This document shows, piece by piece, positions 1 through 12,689 of a stretch of DNA of 64,000 nt (its first letter is position 1; each line of letters starts with the position of its first letter). Location of the stretch: assembly GCA_947044365.1 (NCBI GenBank), contig OX345651.1:2433926-2497925 (forward strand). The letters are read 5' to 3'. This DNA comes from Petrosia ficiformis. Lineage: Eukaryota > Porifera > Demospongiae > Haplosclerida > Petrosiidae. The position numbers were made by a program, and so were the translations under genes. The notes below the pieces were generated by a model. The model saw nothing but the letters and a program-made list of their open reading frames with translations, was not told where the DNA came from and did not search any database.

Positions 1-356
1 TCACACAAACATCAACATAACTTCTACTCTCGTTTCACTTGTTTTTTCTTTAAAGTACCTAAGCTAACTTCAAAGTAACATCAAAGGGCGGACACTTGAA
101 TCAAAGCACCGCTAGACCATATCCAACAAAGCGTGGGCGTTTTGAACAATAGAATGCCGACATGCCGCCACCATATTGGTATACTCTTGTAATCTACAGT
201 AATTTGGGGTGTGGTACATCCAAGACCCAGCCATTGCAGTGAAATTTAGCAATGTAATAAGTAGGTGTGGTACTTCCTATCTGACAGGATGTTGTAAAAT
301 TACAACACTAAAAAACTGAAAGTGATAGTATACACGGTCAGACACGTTTGAGTAAA
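1..356. repeat. Dispersed repeat fragment upstream of the GBP gene
   Basis: Bases from about 55 to 240 match 23685-23704 plus 24339-24500 almost word for word (shared text such as CTAACTTCAAAGTAACATC and TTTGGGGTGTGGTACATCC). A more diverged relative lies at about 16590-16720. No coding potential is seen apart from a 17-codon ATG frame at 357-410, which would act as an upstream ORF if transcription of the GBP gene starts before it. This copy lacks the 634-bp insertion present at 23705-24338 and so shows the empty site. Confidence 0.7.
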
Positions 357-534
357 ATGCGTGGTCGTTTGCCGCTCCTACTATTACGCTTTCTTGTCAA
401 CGGCTCATAAATTAGTCCGCGTGATCAAATTTTTTAAAAGGGAATTTCCCAGGGAATTTATTCTGGAAATTATTGTTGACTCATCATCTTGCATATTGAG
501 CAACACTGTAAAATTGTCACCGGCCGCTATAGCT

Positions 535-3500
535 ATGTCTGAATCGAAGCAAAACTCTAGTGTTGGTCTTTCTCAGTTAAATAATGAAATACTTGATGAG
601 TTATTAAGAATATTCTCTTATAATTATTCTTGTGGCGACTTTATACCCAGACCTCTGAAAGTCCTACACGATGAAGTACAACAGTTACAGACAACTGATT
701 TAAATGTTAGTAATGAAGACGTTGAAGTAAAGATGAAGAATACAGTGAGTCTGCTGAGAAGAATTCGTCCAGCTGCAAAAATTACCTTTGATGTACAGCA
801 ACCACCAAGAGAAAAATTGTTAGTAAATATAATATATATATTTATTTATTACAATTAATAATTATACTGCACAGGCAACGGTAATGAAAATTTTGCTGTT
901 AAATCAAGCATAAGAGTAATGTAATAGTAACCGGCCCCATGTGTGCTTCCCTTAAAACCGTCAAGTGATTGTGTTATTGTGGGTTCTTTTTGGAAGCACA
1001 AATTCATTATCCAATTCCAGTAGATCTGGATATTCATCATTGGCATGACTCCTGTAGACACAGCTTATTATTATATTTAATATCCTTCCGATATAGGGTG
1101 AATATAACTAGGAAATGTCAAGTGTCATCTGAGTCTATCCCACAGATGAAGTTGTATCCTTCTGTTTCACCTCTCGAAGATGAGGGTAGAGCAATTCCTC
1201 TGTGTTTGCCTAATGACTTAGAATGGGATGCCAGAACACTCACATGTAAGAAGAAAGCAGGTGTCATGCGATCATCACTCTATATTTGCAAGCCAGCCAT
1301 TGAGATTTTGCGAAAGATATCTGGTCCAGTAAGTGTGGTTTCTATAGTAGGACCTTGCAGAACAGGGAAATCTTATATTCTTAGTCGTCTGCTGGGTACG
1401 AGAGCAGACATCACACGTCGAACTCGTTTTCATCTAGGTCATGAAATGGATCCTAAAACAATGGGTATTTGGATGTGGAGTAGGCCTTACAAGTGCCCGC
1501 TTCAAGATGGCACAGAGACAACAATAATTCTATTAGATACAGAAGGTATTGATGCTGCAACTATAAGTGCTACAACTCGAGGAGATAATCAAATATTTAC
1601 ATTGAGTGTACTACTTAGTTCCCTTCTGATTTATAATTCAACAACGACTCCAAAAAAGGGCGATCTCATGAAAATGGAGTATCTAATCTGTGATGAAACA
1701 GTATTTATTATACACTCATTATAAGTGTTTGCATAATTGCTAAAATGTATGTTTAAATATGTAGCTACGGTGTTTGTGTTCATGTGTATGTACATTACAT
1801 ACATACATACATTTGTACTAATATAGGTATGTATATAATTATGTATATGTGTATGCATGACTGCATAATTATGATGAGATATATTCATGTACATACATTA
1901 CGTACATACATACATTTGTACTGATATAGGTATGTACATAATTATGTACCGTAGGCCAGGTTTCGATTGCGTGTTTAAACAACTGCGAATGAGACACAAC
2001 AGCCAGAATGCGATTCTAACGATTGCGAATAATAAACTTAATTAACTACGACAATCAGTCCTATATACTATATTTCGACTTGCCTTGTGGTAGGCAGGTT
2101 TACAGAGGTCTTAAAGTATTGTCGAATACTCATCACAGTCCCGATTAGTCAAAATGTCACAACTCACAAGTACAACGTGCAAAATGTGCAAAAGCACGTT
2201 TTCAATGAAAGGGTGTTGTCACTGCACTATCGTACTGTATATAACCTTTTATTGATTACGTTTTCTTTGATTGCGAGGTGTACAAAACCTCGCAATTCAC
2301 AAACAAAAGATACTCGCAATCAAAACACGGCCTACGGTATGTGTGTATGCATAACATGGTTGGAGATGTATATGTATCATCCACAAACAAGCACTGCAAT
2401 CAAACAAATTTTATAAGTGAATAACAGAATAAGTTTACACAAACTTGAATCATTCAATAATATATATTCCTAGTTTTTTATATATACATGCAACTTGTTT
2501 AATGGAATGTCAAGAATACTAAGTCCCACACTATTTGTTTGCTTAACTACAATCATTGTCTAAATTTAATAGTTATCAATTCTGTTAGTACAACTAGGAA
2601 AGCATTGATGTGAACAGTGAAGTAAATTTGTGTTGAGTAGATGAATGTGCATCTCATTTTAACCACTGTATTAACCCATTCATTTTTGCAGTGATATACT
2701 TTCAAAGAACATTGTGCATGCATGTACATAATAATGTTTGTGCTATATGAAATTAGTTATCACTTCAACTTGGAATTTGTAAATGCTACTTATGCTATAC
2801 ATCATTATTAAATTTGAGTACTCAACATAACTTGCATACTATGATTTGTTTCTTAACTGCGTAAAACAGATATATTGCTAATGTTGCTCAAATGATTTGT
2901 TCTAAGGGCAAACTGAGTAGTAAGGATGCTCGGAGAATATTTCCACACTTCATGTGGCTTCTACGAGATGTGACTCTTGAACCAACTGACAAATATGGGA
3001 AGCCCTGTCACATTAGTGACTATATAAAACAAAAGGTAGAATGGTGATACAACCACTGCCAACCATAACATTTGTGTTATATAATCATGAATAATTATAT
3101 AGAATGATTTTAATAATTTGTATAATTAAGTGATGTTTGCCACACACTGATTCAATTTTCATAACTAACGTATAGGTCTTGGTGATAGATCCAATGTCTA
3201 ATGATGTTCAGACAAAAATTAGCAAATGTCTAATTGGATTTTTTGCATCCTTCAATGCAGAAATGCTTCCACCTCCTTCAACAAATCCTGAGGTATTAAA
3301 AGATATCGAAAATACCCAAAAACATAAACAATTGGAGCCAGCATTTGTACAAGGTGTTCAACGTGTATGTCAAAGAATAATTGAACTCTACTCACCAAAG
3401 AAAGGTTTTGTAGAAGGCAGTAATGTTGATGGAGCAAGTCAGTTATATGTAATTATTGTTTGTAATAAGTTAGTTTGTATACATGTACAGTATAATGCAT

Positions 3501-6500
3501 AGGCATTACTTGGAATTTAAAGCATCTCTGCTACAATCTAAATAATACATATTATATACAATTTATTCATAATTGAAATAGTGAATTGTTTTAAAAGTAT
3601 AGTTGTCCTATAAAGTGTGCATTGTTTAAAGTAACATGAATATTGTTGCTCTGATACTTCATTAACCCTCGTCCACATAGGCATTACTGTAATCATTTTG
3701 TTTGTCTGTCTGTCTGTTTCCAAAATTTCTGGAATCTATCAACATTGAGAATAGCTTACCAGCAGACTTCAAACCATACAAGTCAAGGATCAACAAAAAT
3801 AACATGCTTTCTCTAAAACCTTTCCGTTTAAAAGTTATATAAGTTATAATTAAAACTCACGGTTACATTTCACAGCTTTCAGAATATGTCTGATAACAAA
3901 TGATTACATGGAAACACAACTCATTATTTTTTTTGTGAAGGCTACACTCTCGAAGGGCTGCTTTAAATCAAGCATAATTGAGGTAGTGGCCGATAAACAC
4001 ATCAAGGACAGGCTCTAATCTTTCTGTCATGACAGTAGCTTTTATTTCATGCTTGTGATTCAACGTACTATGAAGTTTGCTTTACTACTGCTCACATTAG
4101 GGCTGGAAGGTAAGTTGTAACCATCAATAATAATTGGGAGTGCTATAAGAAATCACAATTCACACTTAGTCTTGTGGCGGGATTCTGCACTTTTATATAG
4201 TGCATTCATTCATTTAGCTGTAGTAATTATCATTGTTAATCTTTTGTACACATGCAGTATTTTGCAAGATGTTAGAGCAGTATGTAGGTACTCTTAATTC
4301 ACCATCTGGAGTACCTGAAGTTGGAACCGCATGGGATCATGTAGTTGAAACAATATACATAGAGGTCACTGGAAAAGCTTTAAAAGCTTATGATGACAAA
4401 ATGGTAGAGAGTGAATCAAAGATGCCAATGGATTTGAAGTTCCTACTTGACACACACAATGAAGCAAAATCCCTTGCAATCAAGGAGTTTAGTGCTGCTT
4501 CGTTGATTGATACAGAAACAGCTAACTATAATAGTCGTTTAAGTAAAATGCTGGTTAGTTGACTGTTTGTGCTACTTGCTATAGTTTATGAAGATTTAAT
4601 CAGCAGCTGTTATTGTTGGATTTGTTGGAAAAACAAATTTATCATAGTATGCATATATTTGATAGTACATGTACTCTACTGTTCCATAGAACAACTAGCT
4701 ATTGCTTCCATAATTTATGTATTGTCTATAATTATGATTATCTTGTTTTATAGAGCGATGTCTCTCAGTACTCAAGTACAGGAGAATGTGATGGTGGGAA
4801 ACTGCTACAGTATATCGAGCAGAATTATTCCCGTTCTCTTGATTATTGCAGATCTATAATTCAACAGTCAAAGAAATCTAAACTTGATCCATTGTTGAAA
4901 CATCTGTCTGTTAATTCAGATATACAACAAATTCTAAAAATTATTGAGGATATACAGAAGGAGTTTCAAGTGTGTGGAAAAGGCCCTGCTAAAGGCAAGG
5001 TACTACAAGAATTCATTGAGGTAAATGTTTGATGTATGATCCTGCACATACCATATAATTGTTTTTATGGCCCGTAGGGCCATCCCTATGATTGCTTTCC
5101 CACAGGTTCGATGTATGTTTATATATATATATATATATGTTTGTGTCACCTACGCGAGTATGCGTTGCATACTTTCTGCTGGTGTGTAGCGATCAAGCGC
5201 TACACACCAGCAGAAAAAAGCTGTGTAGCTTACGTAGAAACTGGAACTAATAGCTAGCTATTCTACCTGAAATTTATTCTTAAAGTTCTACAAGGTTCAA
5301 TAAAAGGTAAACGGAGTATATAATCAAAATAATAACTATAATAGGCTGATGTGTTTCAGGCATCATAAAGTTAGCCATGATTACTGAATGTTGGACACCA
5401 CAAAGCAGTCATAGGGATACTATTTCTCTATATAGACTTGTTTTGCCAAGTATTAAAATTTGTGGATTTACTGGAATTGACAAATTTGCCAAATTAAATC
5501 TTGTAACATAATTATAAGTGTGAAGAAGAATTATTCTTTGAATTAAGGCATTGCTACATGTGGTTTTATTGGAAAGGACAGAGATCTTAAAATCCTTATC
5601 AAATATAAAATATAATAAATAACATTGTTATATTATACTGCAAATAACATGAGCAAAATAATTATATGTACATGTATGGTAGGAATATGTGAATAATTCT
5701 TACATTTATTACTATAAACTAAAGGAAAAGAGAATATTATTATTTTCTGTTTTGTTTAGGAAATGGAAAGAGAACAAGAGAAGAGTGAACAGATTTTGAA
5801 ACAAATAAAGAACTATGATGTTGAAGCTCAAAAGCAAGCCAGCGAGAAACAGCAACAAGAATTGCTATATCAACAAAAATTGGTATGTTTTTTGTTGAGT
5901 GATAACATTTTGAAAAGCTATATATAATTATTACTAATTATTGACAGGGGGAAGCCCAGAGTTTAAAAGATCAGTTATATCAATCAAGAAAAGATCATGA
6001 AGAAAAGGTAAATCTGAAAGTGCATTTGCTGTGCATATCTCCAAAAGACTAGTTTAACATCAACTAATCAGTTTAGGCGGGAGCTGTTGACAACAGGTGT
6101 CAATTGGTCACAATTATATTGCACATGTGTACGCATTTACTTGTGCATAATTATACGCAAAACAATGAGATTCATGGTTGTTAAATATTAAGGCATAGCT
6201 AACCGCTAACCATTCAACTGAAAAAACAGTTTTTATTGTGGCAAATATTTTTTGAATGTGCCTTTAAGTAGCCATTAATGAGAAGAAAAGGCAAATGCTC
6301 CCAAGGACCCCCATGGATTCTCCCTGTATTACTCCATATCAATTTTATGCCATGTAATTGAATGATATCAGACAGTATGGTCATTCCTAGCTTGGCACTC
6401 AAACACCACAATAGCAAGGGCGTATCGAAGAAGAATGCATAGCAATATTTTGCAAAGTAATTAAGAACTAAGTTCAAAATCTCAGGGTAGGCTAAAGCCT

Positions 6501-7751
6501 ACCCTAGCCTACTGCTAGTTATGCCCTTACATAATAGTGACACATAGAAATATGCATGCAGACACATAATTATATAGATGATTGCCTTTTTCTGGAGAAT
6601 ATGGTTACTTTGCCTTAAATAGAAAGTACAGACAATATTATGCCTTAGATGAAGTTAATTATCATTATCATTGTAGTTGACTGCTATAAAAGAAAAACTG
6701 AAAAGTGATGAAGAACGTTTCATTAAATTCAGTAAAGAGCAAGAAGAACAACACAAAAAACATTGTCAAGATATGGAGGATGCAAATATGAAATCACAAA
6801 AACGTTTTGAATCAGAATTGAGTGATCTACGAGAAACTTCTAACAAAAAGATTAGAGAAATTGAGTCACAAAAGTCATATATTCAGACTCAATTATCAAA
6901 AATTGACAGGGATAAAAGAGAGGCAATGAATAGAATTGAAGAACTCGAAAGAAGTATGTCAATGTTGTACCACATACTTGTACCTATACTAGTTGAATAG
7001 ATGCCTATACTGAAGATATAGGCAGAGTATCAGTATGGCAACTGCATTGCCTATACAGATTACATGCTGTTTTTCAGGCTTTGCAGATTACATTATTGTC
7101 AAACTGCACAAGTACAGCCTGAAGATATTTGCAACCAAGGCTGAATATACCTGTAACTACATGTACTTTGGGCTGAATGGATAGCACACAAACAATAGAA
7201 TAATTAACACTGTACCATATGTGAACAGTTGTAAACTAGATAAATGCAACTATATATTTCACAAAGACAATATTGGATTGGATTTGCATATAGGCATTTA
7301 GGCAAATTGCTGTATAGGTGCAACACTACCAATACATGTATATCAATAAGCTTAAGTTTTGATTTCTGTAGCATTAACATAACCATTAGCATAAGTAAAT
7401 CATTCTATTTACCTAAGTTACAATCTTAACCTTGTCATACAAAACTTGCATACTAAGTCAAAAGTATTGTTCATCGAATGTGTCTTGCTGTAGGCTAGTT
7501 ATATCTTTCTGTTTATTGTTATGATCATTAGTACATATATTCAGTGGTGTCCACACACACATTTGTGGTCTTGCCAATTGCAACTGAATTGTTGCTGCCT
7601 TGCTTGAATTTGGATTTGTCTCCCTCCAACTTCAATTTAGTTCTTGCCTCTGTGAACAAATGTTGTTATGCATTGACGGTGAAATTAATGTATTTATCTC
7701 TTTAATTGTGCAGGAGTTACTAAAAAGAATGAAAGATGTTCAGTGATGTGA
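535..7751 (+). CDS. Guanylate-binding protein (GBP/dynamin-superfamily large GTPase), 10 exons
   Basis: Large GTPase of the interferon-inducible GBP family; relatives bind and hydrolyse GTP, oligomerise and act on membranes and intracellular microbes. Exons: 535-822, 1146-1678, 2870-3035, 3176-3437, 4258-4553, 4754-5020, 5760-5882, 5948-6007, 6677-6953, 7714-7751. All junctions are GT-AG, phases agree and the total is 2310 nt (769 aa). Seen: P-loop GPCRTGKS (residues 165-172), switch-I-like KTMGIWMW, G3 motif DTEG (227-230), RD guanine-specificity motif in WLLRDVT (306-307). A helical middle follows, then a Lys/Glu/Gln-rich coiled coil (about 500-757) and a terminal CSVM, a CaaX box like that of vertebrate GBP1, GBP2 and GBP5. 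Residues 1-96 precede the GTPase domain and match nothing I know. The ATG at 535 is the first in frame; exon 1 could extend upstream. The exon 1/2 junction is the least certain. Confidence 0.88.
1949..2337. mobile_element. Tc1/mariner-type MITE in GBP intron 2
   Basis: Ends are inverted copies: CCGTAGGCCAGGTTTCGATT at the left and, reverse-complemented from the right, CCGTAGGCCGTGTTTTGATT. The element is flanked by TA on both sides (1947-1948 and 2338-2339). It holds no transposase and is about 389 bp long. It sits beside an imperfect duplication of TACATACATACATTTGTACT-type sequence (about 1787-1850 and 1885-1945). TA target duplication and short TIRs point to a mariner-type non-autonomous element. 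Confidence 0.7.
3680..4110 (+). repeat. Diverged dispersed repeat with a signal-peptide-like mini-exon, GBP intron 4
   Basis: The stretch resembles the repeat copies at 10205-10790 and 25480-26140 (shared wording around AATTGAGGTA and AACTCACGGTTAC). At 4070-4110 a short frame reads MKFALLLLTLGLE followed by a perfect donor GTAAGT, which looks like the first coding exon of a secreted protein. No matching downstream exon is visible before GBP exon 5, so this is probably a stray or fossil exon. Confidence 0.35.
5062..5436 (-). mobile_element. Family-A MITE copy 1, GBP intron 6
   Basis: About 375 bp. One end reads TTTTTATGGCCCGTAGGGCC and then ATCCCTATGATTGCTTT; the other end carries the reverse complement of ATCCCTATGACTGCTTT. 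The same unit recurs at 17002-17444, 39830-40100 (with a split end at 40815-40872), 50895-51342, 51475-51946 and 56387-56812, with a diverged relative at 57780-57955. There is no ORF, so it is a non-autonomous DNA element. Confidence 0.75.
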
Positions 7752-8268
7752 TTATTTTATATTGAACAACGTAGTATCGTACTTTAATAACATCATAATC
7801 TATGCTTGATTATAATTAAGTCAAGTTTAGCTATGTAACTTTTAAATTATGTTGCAAATTTTTGTTGCATAATATTATTTATATTTTTGTTATTGAATGA
7901 AGTTAAGAATGAAGGGTCCAATAATACATTATGCACATACAAAAGATAAAATTAATGTTTGGATGTACACTGTAGCAAACTCAGGAAAGAATTGTATAGG
8001 CACCAGCAACTGATTACATTTGCATTGTCACTAGACAATACATTCAATCAATCTTCATGCATCAGTTCTTTTATCGGATATGTACATAACAGATTTAATT
8101 ACTGCGTGTTAAACACACCTATGCTAAGAATGTCTGATCAGCTTCTTGTGCATTAACGAGTGGAAAAGATTTCACTCCATGGATGCTTGATGCCCACCAG
8201 CACAGCATGTACGGATCTGCAAGAGAGCTAAAGGATCATTCACATGAAAGGTATATATGTATGTGGAT

Positions 8269-8338
8269 GCACGCAATGAAGCAAACGCTCTCGCAAACAA
8301 GGAGTTCAGTGCTGCTTCGTAGATACAGAAACTGCTAG
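8269..8338 (+). pseudogene. Fragment of a duplicated GBP exon
   Basis: About 70 bases closely match part of GBP exon 5 (around 4449-4525), encoding the NEA.ALA.KEFSAAS stretch, and then hit a TAG stop. It lies 500 bp downstream of the GBP gene end. This is a scrap of a tandem GBP duplication rather than a working exon. Confidence 0.6.
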
Positions 8339-8552
8339 TCAAAAAATTAAAATAACCCATGAAATTACAATGTGTTATTATGAAACTTAATATTGCATAT
8401 GGACTGATTTCTGCAATTAATAACTAAAAATTTATTATTTAAATGTAGGATACCATGCAGTAAAAAGTTTTAAACAGTACAACTTTTTAAATGCATCAGT
8501 TGAATTTTAACCTCACATAATTATATACATATGAAATATAATTGTTACACAG

Positions 8553-9592
8553 ATTTCTGTGAAGGAATACCTCAGTCAAAGATTCATAAACCTTCAAAGA
8601 GGAAGTGAACCACTGAAAGTCAAGACAAAAGCTGTGACAGCTGCTAATGTTCACAGTACAAAAGCAACATTGAAGGTACAGACATATATAGCAATCATCT
8701 GCATATTTATGTACATGTACATGTGCATTATACTGATTGACACTTGTGTATGATACATTATTTCCAGACAAATTCAGAAGATGATGTCACATCTTCTATG
8801 AGCGCAATTGTGCAGCCTTGAAAATAGAGTGTGTGAAAAAGAATATGAATCACGTGTTATTCACCAAGTACTTAAGTTAACACATCCTCGAAGAAGAGAA
8901 AATATATGTGATGGTCTGTCACATGTTACAAAGCTATATTCATTTTTCAATAACAAGATATGGGTATAGGTATATAAATTGATATGTACATCTCTATAAG
9001 ATTTATGGTGAATTTGAGCTAATGATGGGCGCAGATATTGTCAAAAAAGTTACAGATAATTGGCTCAAATATGTTCCTGTTATTATGGCCAAAAAGAAGG
9101 ATTTGTGTTCTGATCCCCAGACACATCAGGACCATATTACAGCACTTCGGTATTTGGACAAGTCATTTAGGTGTGGGCTATCAGTTAAGGCCCCAGTAGC
9201 TTTCAATATCTATGAGGTTTGTTTCTGGAATTATTGTTTATTAATTCTCAAATTTTAATCTGAATGCATGCTCTATTGGTCATGCATGGCCAATGGGATA
9301 AGCATTAAAAAAATTATCTGCAGTCTGTCACTTCCATTGATGAGATTATCAAAAGAAATGTGTTTTCAGAGCCCAGACTTGTGGTCTGAAAATGAGAGTG
9401 GAGATGGTATATCCACAAGCCTTTGTTGTTGCTGAAAAAACGATTTTGTTTGAAGTTACAGATGTCAACATCAGTCAAGCAATTTCCTCTATAATTGCAA
9501 GTTACTACGTCTTATTTGTGAGCTACCCAAAATCCATTCGAGCACTTTGCACACTTCTATTCTTTCAAGAATACTTATTAGAGTCTCCATAA
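8553..9592 (+). pseudogene. Decayed gene resembling the C-terminal half of SAMD3-like uncharacterised proteins
   Basis: Four exon-like blocks with splice signals: 8553-8675, 8768-8963, 9001-9216 and 9370-9592. Recognisable stretches are KEYLSQRFINLQ, THPRRRE, IYGEFELMMG, and a C-terminal block containing ASYYVLFVSYPKS and FFQEYLLE. From memory, such blocks are typical of the large uncharacterised family often annotated 'sterile alpha motif domain-containing protein 3-like' in fish, cnidarians and sponges; its function is unknown. Block 2 needs a frame change near 8815, and block 4 does not join block 3 in phase. It therefore looks like a broken gene or 3' fragment. The family name is a recollection, not a search result. 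Confidence 0.45.
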
Positions 9593-9986
9593 AAAAAACC
9601 CGCTAGTACTCTGCATGCATTAACTCCATTATGAAAAAACTAGACATAACTGTTATATAAATTTGTTTCTTTTCCATAATTATTGTAAATATGTAGTATT
9701 ATTTTTTAATCACAGTTTTATTGTAAATTTATGTTTTAACTAATTATTATTATATTATTGTAATGAGATGTCTTTCTGTTTTTAATAATTTTAAAGAAAT
9801 AACCTGTGTAAATTTAGCACATTAGAAAAACTATACGTGTGCAGATTTAGCACACTCCTTTCATTTGACACATGTGTAATGTGTTGAAATCTGGGACAAT
9901 AGTTCGACACCTATTTGTGTGCTGAAATAGCACATTTTTTTTTGTGTGAATTAATGCATTTTGCACACTGAAACGTCTCGTTGTAG

Positions 9987-11645
9987 AAACACAACAAAAT
10001 CCAACTCTAATATCTCCAACTGAGCTTCATGGGAACATGAACAGTAAGTTTTTCTGAAAAGATTTCTAACAAATTCTATAATCTGATTCACAGTGGCAGC
10101 CCAATCGCCAAGAAGATGCACATGAGTTCTTAGTATTCATCCTACAGAGAATAGAAGAATCTACAATAAGGTTACACAAATTTAATTGACTTTTAACAAT
10201 TGCTATTACCCTCGCTGCATAGCGTAGGCGGAAAGGTACAGTAATCGTTATGTCTGTGTGTCTGTGTGTTAGCAATTTTTCTGAAAAAATAAAAACATTG
10301 ACATTTCAAACGGGGTACTGGTAGACTTCAAATTATGCAAGGAAAAAAAATAATATAGGAATTTTACTAAAACCTTTTGGTTCTAAAGTAATGACCATTG
10401 TTATAACTCACAGTTACCATTTCACGACTTTAAGATGAAACGAGGGCAATAGCGAGAGTAAATATGGACACACAAAACACAAGCGATCCTGTTTCGTGGC
10501 TGTCGCTAGCCAAGAAACACTTCAAACCAAGAACAATTGAGGTAATGGTTGCTACTACATCACCATTGATGCAAGGTAGAGAGCTACCTAGCTCAACCTA
10601 CAGGTATGTGCATGTGCATGCTTGCAAAGCGTCATGTACTAAACACGTGATAGAGGTAATTCAATACGTTTTCACACGTTGGAGACTTTAGAGGTAGACT
10701 TGCAAACTTCTTCATTGTTTTTGTCTTTTAGGATATAAAGTTATAACAGTTTTAATGCCCATAATTATTTTTTAAATTTATATGTGTATTCCATGTAACA
10801 AAAGTATTGTTTGTTTCATACACAAACTTTATTATACTTTGAAAAAAATTGTAGTGCTTTGTATTACTTTGCCACGTAGGCGTAGGTCCCGTCCTGATGG
10901 CGCTTGTTGCATTATAGTGATTATATACAAATTTGTATTGAACAACAGGTAAGCAATGCAAACTGTTTATTAATAATATAATATGAGAATTAAAAATCAG
11001 CAAGGTACAGTGAGTGTAATCAGTTTAAAAATCCAAAAGTGGATCATCAATCTCATCTACAAATTGGTATGCAGGTATAAGCATTTCCTTATTCATTGAA
11101 GTATAATTATGATAAATGAATAAAAAAATTCATTCAGTATTGAAATTGAGAAACCATCTCCAAAATGAGGAACTGTTATCATCAGACAATTTATTGTGTT
11201 GTGATAGGTATATTGACTTTAATTATGTTGATGTTCAGTCATTTTAAAGTGGGACCATTGGATGTCAAAAAAGCACTTGTAAAGCATCAGATGTTTTATT
11301 TGCCCTCAAATTCTGATTGTACACTAAACGAGGTATAGGCATATACATATCTCATGCACATGTCTTACTGTAAAACTAATAACTTGTAGGTTTTTCTGGT
11401 AGAATTCTCAAGACAATAAACACTGAATTTAAAGAGCTACTACATCTGTAGTAAAAAGGTCAGCTAACTAGTGATGAAACATTATCTCGGTAATAATTAT
11501 TGTTTAGGGAGATACATAGTAAGCACTATTTACTTTCTGCTGTAATTGTACATTGTGGGAAGCAGTCCTTAAGGTGGTCAGTATGCATTTCATTTGTCCA
11601 AACCAAAAGGTACCAATTTCATGATGCAAGTGTAATATATAATAT
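9987..11645 (+). pseudogene. Remnant of a ubiquitin-specific protease (USP) gene
   Basis: Scattered exon-like pieces in one direction. 9987-10043 reads NPTLISPTELHGNMN. 10094-10170 reads NRQEDAHEFLVFILQR, matching the QQDAHEFL box of USP deubiquitinases (peptidase C19). 11233-11331 is an open block of about 32 codons ending at a donor. About 11560-11640 contains GGQYAFHLSKPK and, after a frame change, YQFHDASVI, which resembles the USP histidine/aspartate boxes (GGHY...F.DA.V). The catalytic Cys box is not found, a TAA precedes GGQYAF, and a dispersed repeat (10205-10790) interrupts the locus. It is most likely a dead USP copy. Confidence 0.5.
10205..10790 (+). repeat. Family-E dispersed repeat, copy 1
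   Basis: It begins with TACCCTCGCTGCATAGCGTAGG-type text and a GTCTGTGTGT run. It is near-identical over most of its length to 25480-26140. Both copies include an exon-like frame starting MD.Q.T.DPVSWLSLAKKHF at 10464 that ends near a donor-like GTAATG. The head motif alone recurs at 12640-12690 (reverse), 23285-23345 and 52980-53060. It may be a non-autonomous element that has picked up a gene piece. Confidence 0.6.
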
Positions 11646-11896
11646 TATAGTTTAACACTTGCCAAAATGAGAAGTGTGATGCAACTACAAGAATTATAGA
11701 TTAATGACAAGCAAGAACCAAACAGGCCTACACTTTGGCTATCTCAAACAAAAGAAATATGAAATACCTTCCCACGCTGAAAGGGTAATCATATCACCTA
11801 TATAGTCATTTACATGTACATACAGAAATGGAAGAATGCCTACAAAAAAAAAAGAAACTTCAAAGCTTGTATCTTAGTATGGAGGTGTGCTGAACA

Positions 11897-12229
11897 GAAT
11901 TCCAGAATAGCTAAGACCACGTTTAGTGGTAGCAAGCTATTCTGAATGGTATGAAGAAGGTGAAGTTGAGTAGATCAATCAGTTTTCCTGCTCAAAACAG
12001 CTAACTTTAAAACTCATTGGTTGAGATTGATCATGTGCAGTAGGCATGTCCAGTCATCTTTATAAAAGACCCATGACCAGCCATCCACGTTGGCCTTTAT
12101 ATTAACTCCCTTAAAATATTCCATAGGGTGAGAGTAAATATATAAATATATGGGAGGGACCATTGATATCTCACATCAATTCAGAATAGCTTGCCACCAC
12201 TAAATGTGATTGTAGCTATTCTGGAATTG
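11897..12229. repeat. Foldback (inverted-repeat) element, about 333 bp
   Basis: Arm 11897-11947 and the reverse complement of 12179-12229 match over about 50 bases, including CCAGAATAGCTA, TTTAGTGGT and CAAGCTATTCTGAAT. The spacer of about 230 bp has no ORF. The rest of 11650-12690 shows no gene that I can support. Confidence 0.6.
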
Positions 12230-12689
12230 TATTTCAGAAGGCTCAATTTCACATATAAATGGTGTTGTTTTTAGCTCTTAATAAACATGAATTTATGTTA
12301 GCAATACAAAGGTGACATATTTGTGATTCTAAAGAGAACCATTGTAATAATTGAAATACACAAAATATATAGCACTGAATGCCTGAGTTTGTTAATACAG
12401 TCACCAAGACTATTTTAATGCATGGAAGGGTGTTTTGGGGAAACAGAAACAATAAAAGTTCATTTTTGGTGTAGAGCATTACATGAACACATCAAACAGC
12501 AGAGATCACATCACTGTATATCATTCTATGTGCGTACTTCTACAAGAGCACAAAGAACTAAATTTTAGAACACTCTTACAGCCACTCTTTACTCAATTAC
12601 GTTTCAAATGGTAGATACTGTAATGATTTTAGAAAAATTGTTAACACACACACAGACACACAGACAAAACGATTACCGTACCCTTCCGC

